Shown here one piece after another: positions 11,200-20,860 of a stretch of 64,000 nt of DNA. Origin of the DNA: Blastocladiella emersonii ATCC 22665 (Eukaryota > Blastocladiomycota > Blastocladiomycetes > Blastocladiales > Blastocladiaceae). The notes beneath the pieces were generated by a model. The model was not told the DNA's origin. It made no database searches and worked only from the letters and a program-made list of their open reading frames with translations. Location of the stretch: assembly GCA_025594325.1 (NCBI GenBank), contig JANHCV010000015.1, positions 744,001 through 808,000 of the forward strand, in the 5' to 3' direction. A program made the position numbers and the translations under genes. Positions within the stretch are counted from its first letter, which is position 1; every line of letters begins with the position of its first letter.

Positions 11200-13035
11200 A
11201 TGAATCCTTCTTCACCCGACTCGATGCAACCTCATGAACCGGTCCCCCTGACCCTCGACGCGCTGCCGACCGAGCTACAGCTCGACATTGCGTCGCGCCT
11301 CTCGCTCCGTGACGCGGCGGCTCTCCGCGCGACCTCTCGTGTCATCAACGACTCAGACCTCTGGCGCGGCAAAGTGTGGTGGGGCTTGCTCTTTGCTCTC
11401 GCAGCGGGCGACCATGACCGCTTCTTCGCGCTGGCGCCGCCGTTTTACGGTCCTCGCCGCCGCCGCCGTTCTCGCGCTAACGAGAGCCCGAAGCCGTGCA
11501 CCAACGCCGAGATGAAAGCTATCTTCCTCGACCTCGCTATTGCTCTCGTCACTCGCGACGTGGGCGACCGCAAGCGGTGGGCGATCCTGCGCTCGTGGGC
11601 ATGCGGCCGGCTGCCCGTCAGCGAATACCCGTATGTGCGGCTACATCGTCTTGCCATGGACCACAGCGCCATCAACGCGATGCTCGTCGTCTCGACGTGG
11701 ACCAACCGCAACGGCCGCAACCTGCACGACATGTACGTCAAGCTTCGCCGCCCGACCCGCTCGCCGCTCGCACACGCGATTCAAATTGTCAGCACGACTG
11801 TGGCGAAACGCAGGTTTACGCCCGAGCAGATCGCGCCGCTGTTGCGCGCCAAGTTCTACTCGGCGTGCCAGCTGCGCCAGGTCCACGCTGCGGTCCGCCT
11901 TCTCCTCGCGCAACCGCCCGAGTTTTGCCTCGACGTTCTACTCGACGCGCCCGCGCACGCCAAGTTTGAGCCCGACAGTCGCACGTGGTCGCTCGAGAGC
12001 GTATTCGAGTCGATCATGCAGGCGTCGCTGCGCGGCGGCGGGGCCATTGCGGTCGCGCGCCTCATGGCGGACCTCACCATCCTCGCACACGCGGCGGGGT
12101 ACGAGGGCCGCGGCGACGGCGGGACCAATATCGAGATCGAGCTCGTCAACGGCGGCATCGAGCCCGTCCGCGCGCGCGTCGAGGCGCTGCTCCCCGAACG
12201 CAACCGCGCTGCTGCCGTTAAACGCCTCGACGCGCTGCTCCCCGTGTTCGGCGCCAACGTGCTCGGCGGCACCGTCTTCTCGCGGCCCTGGCGCGACCTC
12301 GGCGTGCTGCGCGATCCGCTGCCGGGTGCCGTCGACGAGACGCTGCAGCAGGCGCGGTGGTGGTACCCGAACGCAACCATCATTCGTGCCGTCTCGGAGC
12401 GGCTCGTCAGCAAGCACCCGAGCTGGCCCGCCGCTGCGATCCCGGACGTCGCCCAGCGGTTCCCGATCTGCTTCCACCCCAACCTGCACAACTTTGCCGG
12501 TATCCCGAAAGCGTGGCGGCTGCGGTCCGAGCCGTTCACGGACGCCGAGTGGCACGCGCTGCACGCCGACCTCATGGCCGTGTACCGCCGCGAGTCGTCG
12601 CCCGCAGACGACGAGGACGCGGTCGCGGCGCGGTGGCAGTGGCGCGTGATGCCCCAGGACCGCGGCGCGCTGCAGGCGCTCATTGACGTCGAGTACCCGG
12701 GCATGCCGCGCGAGCTCGATACGGACGAGGCCCTCGACGCGCACCCGCTCGGCGTCAACGGGCTCGGGCTGCAGATGATCACGGTCGTCCAGCAGCACAC
12801 GGGCAAGCCGGGCGGCGGGCGGTGGCTCGCCGAGAACGTCACGACGCTGCGAGGCCGGCCGTGGCGCATGTCGGGCGACCTGGTACGGCGCATCCTCACG
12901 GCGCCGTGGGCGTCGCGGCACAAGGTTGAGGTCGTCGCGTTCCTGACGGGCGCGCAGCGGTCGGGGGTGCTGAGCGACCCCATTCTCTGCGATCGCGTTG
13001 AGACGTGGTGTCACGGAGCGACGTCGAGCTCTTGA
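11200..13035 (+). CDS. F-box domain protein
   Basis: A single exon of 611 codons. Residues ~14-60 form an F-box: the LDALPTELQLDIASRL core, then RDAAALRATSR and a Trp-containing end. F-box proteins dock substrates onto SCF ubiquitin ligases through Skp1. The remainder is Ala/Arg/Leu-rich, probably helical repeats; the C-terminal RWLAENV...ETWCHG segment recurs as a relic at 39718-39950. The start is the ATG at 11200, because residues before it (from 10945) look noncoding and the F-box is then N-terminal, as is usual. Decayed relatives lie on both sides. The substrate cannot be inferred. Confidence 0.8.
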   Translation: MNPSSPDSMQPHEPVPLTLDALPTELQLDIASRLSLRDAAALRATSRVINDSDLWRGKVWWGLLFALAAGDHDRFFALAPPFYGPRRRRRSRANESPKPCTNAEMKAIFLDLAIALVTRDVGDRKRWAILRSWACGRLPVSEYPYVRLHRLAMDHSAINAMLVVSTWTNRNGRNLHDMYVKLRRPTRSPLAHAIQIVSTTVAKRRFTPEQIAPLLRAKFYSACQLRQVHAAVRLLLAQPPEFCLDVLLDAPAHAKFEPDSRTWSLESVFESIMQASLRGGGAIAVARLMADLTILAHAAGYEGRGDGGTNIEIELVNGGIEPVRARVEALLPERNRAAAVKRLDALLPVFGANVLGGTVFSRPWRDLGVLRDPLPGAVDETLQQARWWYPNATIIRAVSERLVSKHPSWPAAAIPDVAQRFPICFHPNLHNFAGIPKAWRLRSEPFTDAEWHALHADLMAVYRRESSPADDEDAVAARWQWRVMPQDRGALQALIDVEYPGMPRELDTDEALDAHPLGVNGLGLQMITVVQQHTGKPGGGRWLAENVTTLRGRPWRMSGDLVRRILTAPWASRHKVEVVAFLTGAQRSGVLSDPILCDRVETWCHGATSSS

Positions 13036-13533
13036 GACGTTTCCCAGAATACAAAGCAGTGTACGAATCCAACCTGGGCGTTAGCGCCGGGGAGCTGAGG
13101 TCGGGAGAATCGCGCGAGCGATCCGTGTCCGCCGCTCAAACGCGACGAGAGCGGAAGGGACGTGTCGCAACGACTCATCCGAACAACCCATCAGCGGATT
13201 GCTAATTTTTCCGAAGCGAAGGAAGCAAGGTAACACGCTCAATTTCAGCGGTCAACAGCACAAGCGGTGCGAGACGGTCCGCGTCTCCCCGGTCACGTGC
13301 GTGGCGCAGCGCGTAGTGCCGCGACCTGACTTGTCGCCCAGAGCTGAGCCGGGCTTCCGCCTTATCGGTTGAGCTTGGCACAAATGTCTCCCACGCTTTT
13401 AGTCACAACCTGGCGCATACCTCACGCACTTGCTGTGCTCCCGAGACTGGGCTGCTCGCATCCCCGCGTCCCGTCTGATCGGCTCTCTCACGATATACAG
13501 CGATATGAAACTTGATGCAACGATTGTTCCGAC
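13036..13533. other. Intergenic spacer
   Basis: About 500 bp with no ORF of note. A ten-codon upstream ORF starts at 13505 and ends in an ATGA overlap with the start codon of the next gene at 13534. Confidence 0.4.
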
Positions 13534-14722
13534 ATGAAGCTATCCCGGAAAATCGCATGGCTCGCACTCGTGCCGTTGGTCGCCCTCATCGCCATCCTCG
13601 CGGGTGCGAGGGGGGTGGACGCGGGCAACTTTACAATCAGCGTCAACATGCCATTCACGACCGAGAGTACCCACTCGCCATTCCGCTATCCATGATGAAG
13701 GCGACTCTGATGGGTTGGGAACGTAGGTCTTGGCACTTCCGTAACCGAGATGATCGAGTTTCTTCAAATCAACTCGCCCGGCCTCCACTTGATCGATCCC
13801 GAAACGCAGCGAGCAACTACAAGGAGTCCGTGTACCTCATGGCCGTGGGCCAGAACGTCGCGGTCTCGTCGTGCGTGATTGCGCCGTTCGCGCTCTTCGA
13901 CTTCGGGTCCGCGGTACTCGACGCCTTCTACATCAAGCACGCCATGGTCCTCTACGCAGTGCTGTTCACCTTCGTCGCCCTCGCGGGTCGGCTCACCTTC
14001 GCCGTGTACGCGACGGGCAAGGCGTCCAAGTCGGCCATGGCCACGCTCAAGCTGGTCGACGGGAAGCTCGACAACGGTGCAACCGCGTCCTTTGTCGCGG
14101 GCGCGGCGGATTCCGGCAACGGGTTCAAGGTCGATGTGCACGAGACGAGTGGCAAGGTACGCTGTGACCATGCTCGGCTCGTGTGAACGCGTACTCACAC
14201 CAGGGAACGCGGTAGATTAAGCACATCGGAGGCAAGTACCCCGTCAAGCGCGGCGGCGGGCTGCTCAGCACGTGGAAGCTGCACTACGTGAACCTGTACA
14301 TGAACGAGGGCCAGCTGACCATCGTGCCCATTGACGACGCCGAGGACCTCGGCGTCAGCGTCAAGCTCGGGCAGGCGCAGCTCGACACGAACCCGGGCCA
14401 GACGACCAACTGCATCGCCGTCGCCGCGGGTGGCCGCGAGTACTGGCTCCAGTTCCCCTCGGACCGCGAGGTGGAAAAGTGGACGTCGCTCATGACCACG
14501 CTCGTCATCACGCGCCTTAAGAAGGAGCGGCGCGGGCTGAGCATCCCGGCCGACGCAGTCAACCGCGCGACATCAGCTCGAGGTGGGCGCGAGCGGTCCA
14601 CGTCGTACTCGGACTCGGAATCCACGTCCGCGACCGGGACTGGCTCGATGCTGCAGCAGCAACAACAGCAGACATCGTCTTCGCGGGCCCGCGGCGAGTC
14701 GGTCAAGGCTCCACTCGTATAG
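13534..14722 (+). CDS. Membrane protein with signal sequence and cytosolic PH-like domain
   Basis: Exons 13534-13666, 13810-14156 and 14222-14722 join in frame (326 aa). Residues 1-34 are a strong signal peptide or anchor (basic start, then LVPLVALIAILAG). Exon 2 encodes two hydrophobic segments (CVIAPFALFDFG... and VLYAVLFTFVALAG...). Exon 3, residues ~161-258, has a PH-like pattern: basic start GGKYPVKRGGGLLSTWKLHYV, middle LTIVPIDD, and a final helix with W in REVEKWTSLMTTLV. A Ser-rich tail with a Gln run follows. PH domains bind phosphoinositides or proteins; a role at a membrane contact or signalling site is inference. The first intron uses GTACCC, the second GTACGC. Confidence 0.65.
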
Positions 14723-14901
14723 CCGATGAATCGGTCGTGTAATGACCTAAACTTGATTTTCTTGTTGCGATAAACATGTTAGACGCTTGATGTGCGCGGG
14801 TGATCCGGACGGCTGTCATTCGTGTCGGACGGGGCTCACTTGGGAGCAGAAGGCGTCGCGGGGGTCTTCGCTCCCACCGCGATGCTAGCCGATGAACGCA
14901 A
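14723..14901. promoter_or_regulatory. Short spacer before the LRR-like gene
   Basis: 179 bp. It must contain the 3' end of the PH-like gene and the promoter of the gene at 14902. AT content is locally higher (14740-14780). I see no defined motif. Confidence 0.3.
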
Positions 14902-17049
14902 ATGGACTTGTACAATGAACTTTGGCTCTCTGTCGTGGACCACTTGCTGCAATATGGACAGCGCACCGATGTCTTGGCGCTGTGCATGACTTGTCACCGG
15001 TTCTCAAAGCTGGCCCGCCCGGTCCTCCGCCGGACCATGCGCGTCGAACTCGCGCTCAATGAACTCGACGAACTCGACTCTGTGAGGCCTCCTTCGGGCC
15101 TCTACCTTCACGGCGCTGCGCTTCAGGCGTGGCCCGAATGGATGTCGCTCGTGCGGGAGCTCGACATCGCGCCGGGGCGACTTCCCGTTTGGCACGGACA
15201 GAGCGATCAGCCGTTTCCAATCTCTCCGGTTCCGATACCGATACCAGTTCCCTCGCCAGCGCCAATCGATTCTCAACAACATGTCAACCCTCTTGAACCG
15301 CTCGTTGGTGCTACCGTTGCGGTAGTTGTCGTGCAAGTGGCGGAAGCCTGCCCGCTTCAGTCGCTTCGAATTCATGACTTTTCGCTCAGCAACGCGTGCT
15401 TGATCGAAACCTGCAAGAGCGTTGCGAGCCCGCTCGTGCGACTCAGCCTCTCGCTACATCGGCCATCAGAAGCCCTTGACCTCGGCCTCCTCACTCTGCC
15501 GTCGCTCGCCTCGCTCGAGCTTTATGTTCTCGACCCCGTAAGCACGCCCAATCGACTCGAGGCGCTGCCTCGCACACCCAAGCTTCGGAATCTTACTCTC
15601 ACGCTTCCGGTTGCTGCACCACACGTCGCTGCCCAGATTCACGCCATGCAACACTTGCGCTCGTTGCAGCTACGTCTCAATCCCGGTGCTGGACGCTCCG
15701 AGTTTCAAGCTGCGCTCATTGCGCCAGGCTTCCCCGCTTCGTCGCTCGTACACTTTGAAATGCATAGGCTCAGCGTCGAGGAACTTGAACGACTACCGCC
15801 TATGCCGCGACTCCAATCCATGATCATGCAGCGCCACCAGAGCCACATCGAAGTCGGACCAGACCCAGCGCTTGACTCCCTGTCTATGGGCCTCGATCGC
15901 GCGGAGCGGATTGCGGCGCACTTTCCAAACCTGCGTCGGGTCACGATCACTGGACCGAGCACGTCTGACTTGGTCGTGGATCTGCGTTGGCTGAGCCTCA
16001 CCCCATCTCTTGCGTTCATTGACATGGGGCGGCTATATTCCGGGGCGCGCGGCCCAGGTAGCCCTAGGATAGAGACCCTTTTGGCCGACTGTCGCGATCT
16101 CACATTCCCCTCGTTGGAGAATCTGACTGTTCCCCACGCATTATGGAAGCCTCTCACTCGAGTTCTTCAGGCACCAAATCTCACGGCTCTCTGTATCCGC
16201 GGGCCACCCAACACCACTTCCAACCTTCTCGCGTCGCATGCGTCCTCTGCGCGCCTGACGCACCTTGAGCTCGACGTCCGCATCGCGAACTTCTCACTGC
16301 AACCCAGCATGTTCCCGTGCCTCCGTTCGCTCTCAATCCGCCCAGTTTCTAACAACACCATTGCTGGCCAATGCATGTCCGCGTGGTCGACTGTCACTCG
16401 ATTGCAGCTTCTCGACATGTGGTCTCTCACGTCGCTCTTCGACCTGCACATCGTGTTCGCCGAGTTTCCAGCCGTGCGGGAACTCACACTCAGCGCGGCG
16501 ACCACGTCAATGCCTGGAATCGCCCTTTTCCTTGACCCGCGCGCGTTGCCCGAGCTCACTGGTGGTCGCAGAACGTTACAGAGGCTGATCATTGAGAATG
16601 ATGACCGCTGCGTGATATGGCACAGCGATGCCGCCAGTCGCGCGACTCCCATCGACATTCGTTGGACGCGCTGGTCCCAAACGCAGGTGCTGCGCGAGCT
16701 TGCAGAAAAGACTCGACTCTCTGGTGCTCCGTTGGGCATCCATTTGCGCATCGGGTTCAGCGACGATGCGCCTGATCCGGGCGGCGCTTCGACCGTGGCG
16801 AAATTGCTCGCTAAGTTTGCTAATTATCAAGGCGCTGAAGTAGCGGTGGGTCCGACGCTTGTCGAGGCAGCGGAGGAAGCTGGGTCAAAGAAGGGCGGGG
16901 TCGCGCGTTGGCTCAAACGCAAGCTGAGCCTTCTTTCCGTCAAGGCAACGGCGCCCGCGGTGAGTGACGACGGCGTTTGCGACCCTTGTGTGATCGCGGC
17001 GCTGTGCGAGTGCCTCGGAACGGCCGGCGTCAAATATCAAATGCTATAG
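14902..17049 (+). CDS. F-box/leucine-rich-repeat-like protein
   Basis: A single exon of 715 aa. The first ~45 residues (MDLYNELWLSVVDHLL, then DVLALCMTCHRFSKLARPVL) fit a fungal F-box. From ~residue 180 on there are recurring Leu-spaced strands (LRNLTLTLPV, LRSLQLRLNP, LRRVTITGPS, LENLTVPHAL, LTHLELDVRI, VRELTLSAAT) typical of irregular LRR solenoids. By analogy it would be a substrate receptor of an SCF ubiquitin ligase, but Skp1 binding is unproven. The C-terminus is basic. Codon use is less GC3-biased than in the housekeeping genes, in line with a rapidly evolving accessory family. Confidence 0.75.
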   Translation: MDLYNELWLSVVDHLLQYGQRTDVLALCMTCHRFSKLARPVLRRTMRVELALNELDELDSVRPPSGLYLHGAALQAWPEWMSLVRELDIAPGRLPVWHGQSDQPFPISPVPIPIPVPSPAPIDSQQHVNPLEPLVGATVAVVVVQVAEACPLQSLRIHDFSLSNACLIETCKSVASPLVRLSLSLHRPSEALDLGLLTLPSLASLELYVLDPVSTPNRLEALPRTPKLRNLTLTLPVAAPHVAAQIHAMQHLRSLQLRLNPGAGRSEFQAALIAPGFPASSLVHFEMHRLSVEELERLPPMPRLQSMIMQRHQSHIEVGPDPALDSLSMGLDRAERIAAHFPNLRRVTITGPSTSDLVVDLRWLSLTPSLAFIDMGRLYSGARGPGSPRIETLLADCRDLTFPSLENLTVPHALWKPLTRVLQAPNLTALCIRGPPNTTSNLLASHASSARLTHLELDVRIANFSLQPSMFPCLRSLSIRPVSNNTIAGQCMSAWSTVTRLQLLDMWSLTSLFDLHIVFAEFPAVRELTLSAATTSMPGIALFLDPRALPELTGGRRTLQRLIIENDDRCVIWHSDAASRATPIDIRWTRWSQTQVLRELAEKTRLSGAPLGIHLRIGFSDDAPDPGGASTVAKLLAKFANYQGAEVAVGPTLVEAAEEAGSKKGGVARWLKRKLSLLSVKATAPAVSDDGVCDPCVIAALCECLGTAGVKYQML

Positions 17050-17692
17050 CGAAAGAAGGAGCCGTGGACGCGTCTGCATGTTCCGTACGTGCGGTCCAAT
17101 AGAAGTACATCGTTCCTCAGTCTTGCAAGCAACTTCGTGGCTCTGACTCTTCACCACGCCCTACCTCTCACACCAAAGAAAGCTAGCGTTAACGGATCAA
17201 GCGCACGAGGTGAGGTGCCAGTAGGCGCGTGCTACCAGATTTGAGGTTGAGAAAACGCTAGGGGTCCAGTGACGGTCTTTGCGGTTGAAAAACGCGCAGC
17301 TCGTCGCCTCAGATCAAGTGAGCCCGACGTTTGTGCACGACGTGTAACCCTCGCTTCGCATTCAAGATTCATGGCGCGTAGTTGTGTGGTCCCAAGAGCA
17401 GGCCACGGCAGAGGCGCCGATGCGGTGGATGACGCGACGCGCCACTCGCATGATGCGGCGGCGCCACTGCAAGAACGCCGCACTTTGCCCTCCGTCCATG
17501 ATCGCCTCGGAGCAAGTCAAGGACAACGCAGACGCATCGAATGTGATTTCAATTTCGAATTCTAAACCGTCGAACGCGGTACAGAATGAGTTCAAGCTCC
17601 TCAACGCCGATCGAGAGAGGTGGATGGCGGGGTGGGGAGAGGGGAGCGAGATGTCAGGGGTGGGGGTGGGGTGCGGGGAGGAACAGAGCACG
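17050..17692 (-). pseudogene. Relic sequence 3' of the inserted chitin synthase fragment
   Basis: 17050-17361 shows nothing. On the minus strand 17580-17362 keeps a coding-like stretch (LEFEIEITFDASALSL, then FLQWRRRIMRVARRV) that could be the tail of the F-box-like relic into which the chitin synthase piece is inserted. 17600-17690 is a G-rich run (ggtgggggtggggtgcgggg), which looks like neither part. Confidence 0.35.
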
Positions 17693-18243
17693 ACGTACCG
17701 GAGATGTTGCAGAAGGCGTAGATCTGCAGCACGTTGACGTAGGTCGGGGTCAGGAGCGAGTACTGGATGAGGTTGAAGATCGGGTGGTACCACTCGAGGT
17801 ACAGGAGCGACGACACGAGGTACACGCCGTACGTGGCGACCAGCGAGAAGAGCGTGAGCGCGACCTTGTTCTCGTCGAGGCGGGCAAAGGCGTTGAGCGA
17901 GTTGAGGCCGCGGAGCTGCGCGAGCTCGGGTTTTTCGATCTCGAATTGCGCCATTGTCGAGAGCACGATGATGGCGAGCATGGTGATGGCGACGATGGCG
18001 AACAGGACGATCACCATGTGGAAGACGTGGCGGGCCGACTGCGGGCGGTTGCCGAGCGAGGCGATGAACGTGATGCACAGGGCGAGGACGTAGAGCGGGC
18101 GCAGGATGAGGAGGAACGAGGACACGGCCGTGTAGGTGCCCGGGTGGTTGGTGCGCGACGGGATCGACTTGAGGTACACCGAGTTCGGGTTCTCCATGAG
18201 CAGGATGAAGCCCGAGACCAGAGTGTGGAACGCGATGTAGAAG
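17693..18243 (-). repeat. 535-bp copy of a chitin synthase exon (pseudogene fragment)
   Basis: 17693-18227 matches 24676-25210 base for base by eye, in the same orientation and offset by exactly 6983 bp; similarity continues to 18243 with two silent changes. It encodes the C-terminal membrane region ([19 protein letters not shown] to FCNIS) and ends at the GTACGT splice donor, beyond which the sequences are unrelated. Upstream it is fused in frame to a non-chitin-synthase reading frame (287-codon ORF 17601-18464). The catalytic exons are absent, so no enzyme can be made. Confidence 0.85.
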
Positions 18244-19060
18244 TGAGCCTCGGCACGTTCCTGCAGCGTCGTTGCGGGCTCGAGTTTTGGAAGCGAACGG
18301 TGGGGAATCGGGGTAGAAGATGTATGTTTTGCATAGATGTGATCGAATGCCTGCGAACAAGTCTTGGGTAGGAGCGCCCGTGGCAGCACGGCCAAGTACT
18401 GGCAGAGCGTGTTCAGACCCGAGGGGTCCAGCAAGAAAGCCTCGCACAAGATGGCATCTACCAAATGCGGGTATCTTAAGAGATGATTTCATGGTTAAGT
18501 CATGAGTGGGATGTCCGAGAGGAGAGCGCGAGCGGCGCGAACGAAGTTCGGGACAGGCTCGATTTGTGGGAGATGAATGGTCGGCCCCACCTTGGTAAGC
18601 ACGCAGTCGTCCTGGTTGCCAAAACTTTTGCTGTGTAGGCGGCCGAACGGCTCGGGCGTGAGTCGCGCGATCAGGCGCTGAAGAGTAGGTCCGTCAAACG
18701 CGTCGGCAGCAGGGAGCCAACGGTTGAAGTCACTCGTCTGGGACGCGGACGCGACACACTCGCGATCAGCCAAGTGGTACAAGTAGCGCGCAAGCGGCAA
18801 GCAGTTGTGCGGAACATCGGTCTGTGGCGACGGGTTCGGGCTCCGCCATTCGTGAAAATCGGGTTGGAGCACAAAGGCGCAGACCCAGACCGACTGGGTC
18901 GCCGAGTCGGACGCGATCGCTGCGAAGCCGGCCGTTGACAGCGCAACGGCGAGGCGAGGGATCGCAGGACCACCGCCGTGACGAGTTCTGCGGGAAGGTC
19001 CGCGATGCGCGCCGGGCGGGTTGCATGCAGTTCATTGGCTTCCGTGGTGATGGGTTGCAT
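18244..19060 (-). pseudogene. Decayed F-box-family gene, copy D
   Basis: The ATG at 19060 gives MQPITTEANELHATRPARIADLPAEL, an F-box-like beginning near-identical to copy A at 9532. A one-base shift around 18940-18950 moves the frame to ALSTAGFAAIASDSATQSVW and on through a good coding stretch to a stop at 18495. A further coding-like stretch (PHLVDAILCEAFLLDPSGL..) runs from ~18480 to 18244 in another frame and continues directly into the chitin synthase copy. The shared upstream DNA with copy A, including the 15-bp element at 19157, shows a segmental duplication. Confidence 0.6.
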
Positions 19061-19156
19061 TCGGCGAGAGTACTGGTGGTGGTGAGGGTCGCACCGCTCA
19101 TCGCTCCAAGTCGGCTGGTCGGAGTCGTCACGCGGCGCGCCTGCCACTACGAATGC

Positions 19157-19171
19157 GTGGCGCAACGCGTC
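19157..19171 (-). repeat. Exact 15-bp element GACGCGTTGCGCCAC (inverted copy)
   Basis: Reads gtggcgcaacgcgtc on the plus strand. It lies ~100 bp upstream of the relic starting at 19060, mirroring the 9396 copy. Confidence 0.7.
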
Positions 19172-19249
19172 TCGTCGCTCCTGACAAAGAACCAGCGAGA
19201 ACGCAGCCGATGTTTGCAAAGATCTCAGGCGAGTGTATTCAGTGGCAGT

Positions 19250-19297
19250 GCTACATGGGCCCGGAACTCACCAACCGCCCGACCACACGATCCGCGG
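19250..19297 (-). repeat. 46-bp segment shared with 905-952
   Basis: Inverted partner of 905-952. It covers the last codons and stop of the gene below plus ~20 bp downstream. Confidence 0.75.
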
Positions 19298-20262
19298 TGC
19301 GGGACCCGCGGGCGCGCCATTGCCGCCGGGCGACTCGTCGTCCGAGTCTTCGGGGTTATCGCTGGACGCGTTCGCCGCGCCCGCCGCCGCAGCGGCAGGA
19401 ACCGCGCTCGGGTCGGGCTGCCCGGCGTACGTGAGCCACGCGAGAACGAGCGTCGCGGTCGTCCGCCAATGTCCGCGGACGCGGGCGACGAGGTCGAGCG
19501 AGAGCGGGGTGACGAGGTCGCGGTAGCACCGCTCCATGCGGTCGATGGCGGCGCGGATGTGCCACGAGATGAGGCGGTGGTCCTCGAGCTCGAGCGCGTA
19601 CAGGTCGACTTCGAGGCGGAACAGGACGTCTGTTGGTAGGACGGGGTCAGTGAGGGTTGGTGGGGTGAGGGATAACGAAGGGCGTACTCGAGATGTCGCG
19701 CCACGGATCGAGTCTCTGCGACCGCTGCGCCTTGTGGCTGCTGCTGCCGCCGGCGGGGTTCCAGAACCCGAACCCGGAGGAGGTGCTGGCTGCCGTGTTG
19801 GTGCGCTGCGGGCGGTGGTGGTGGATCCCAGCCGACGCCGACGCGTGCGGGGTCGGCCCGACCTCGGACGACGCGGCGCTATCCGCCCCACTGCCGCCGC
19901 CAAGCGTCGCGGCGCTGCTGCCGGGCCCGGTCGGCGGCGTCGCGTTACCCGGCAGCGTCACGATCTCGTCGCCGTCCTCGTCGGCTTCGGGGACGGGCGA
20001 CGGCGCGGCGCGGCGGGGTGCTGGTACAGGTGTTCGGGCGGAGTCGGGGTCGGGGTCCCGATGGGGTCGGGGTCGGGGTCCCAATAGGCACGGCGATGGC
20101 ATTGTAGAGGTCGACGACGGAAGGCACGTGGGCGAGGTAGAGCACAATCTGCCTGGACAGGTAGTGGTTGGGTCCGACCGAGACCGAGACCGAGATGGGG
20201 TTGAGGCGGGTGCCCGCGACGTAGGTGTTGGACTCCCGCTGCGAGCCTCTATAGCTGTCCAT
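19268..20262 (-). CDS. Unknown Pro/Ser-rich two-exon protein with a repeat-associated frameshift
   Basis: Exon 1 runs from ATG 20262 to 19688 (donor GTACGC) and exon 2 from 19629 to a TGA at 19268-19270; the splice is phase 1 and joins cleanly (N-VLFRLEVDLYALELEDHR). The N-terminus (MDSYRGSQRESNTYVAG) and the helical C-terminal domain (RLISWHIRAAIDRMERCYRDL) look genuine. The linker is Pro/Ser/Asp-rich. Inside the linker, about 20040-20090, a (ccgacc/ccgaccccat) repeat changes the frame by one base, so the total coding length is not a multiple of three: probably slippage, real or in sequencing. No family is recognised. The last codons coincide with the 46-bp shared segment. Confidence 0.5.
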
Positions 20263-20860
20263 GAAGCATGCTCGGATTATTTGTTTTCATCGCAGGGAGT
20301 CTTATTAAGTGCATTCGCGGCGGTGGCCATGCAAGAGAGAGCGAAAGCGGCCATTGAGCGCGTCGGACAGAGCAATCGAGGCAACGTTGAGTGTCTCAAT
20401 CGCCTCACGTGTTTGTTCGACGCGTCTCTCACTCATTGTCCGGGAAGGTCCTGCACAAGAAAGCAGCGTTAAAAAGCGGTGGGACTGATCTAACGTTGCT
20501 CTAATGCGACTCGATGGCGACGGGGGCTAGTCCTCGCGGCGGACAGTCGAACGGCCTCAGCGCGACACGCGCGAAGTGAGGGCCAACAAGGAGCAGACAC
20601 TTGAATACAAAACAACGCCGATCAGACAATGGGCACGGCGGTTGTGCCGCCATGAAATGCTTCGGATGCGCCGTTGATCCCAATGGCTCCAAACGAGCCC
20701 GCTGCGACAAATCGTTCCCACGCGCGGACCCTGCGACCGCGCTGACGCGTCAGCTCGGGCAGAGCGCCAGGAGACGTGTCCGAAGAAGCGTTTTATTCAC
20801 GGGCTCAAGGAGTTTGCGGCCGAGATCGCGGCCAGGCCCGACTTTGGCGAGGCCGTCATC
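20263..20860. other. Spacer and possible 5' part of the nuclease-like gene
   Basis: About 600 bp. A frame beginning at ATG 20652 (MKCFGCAVDPNG, then RARCDKSF) is Cys-bearing and could be the true N-terminus of the following gene if a one-base shift near 20740 is corrected. The frame of the following gene is itself open and coding-like from ~20745. GACGCGT palindromes occur at 20419 and 20741. Confidence 0.35.
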
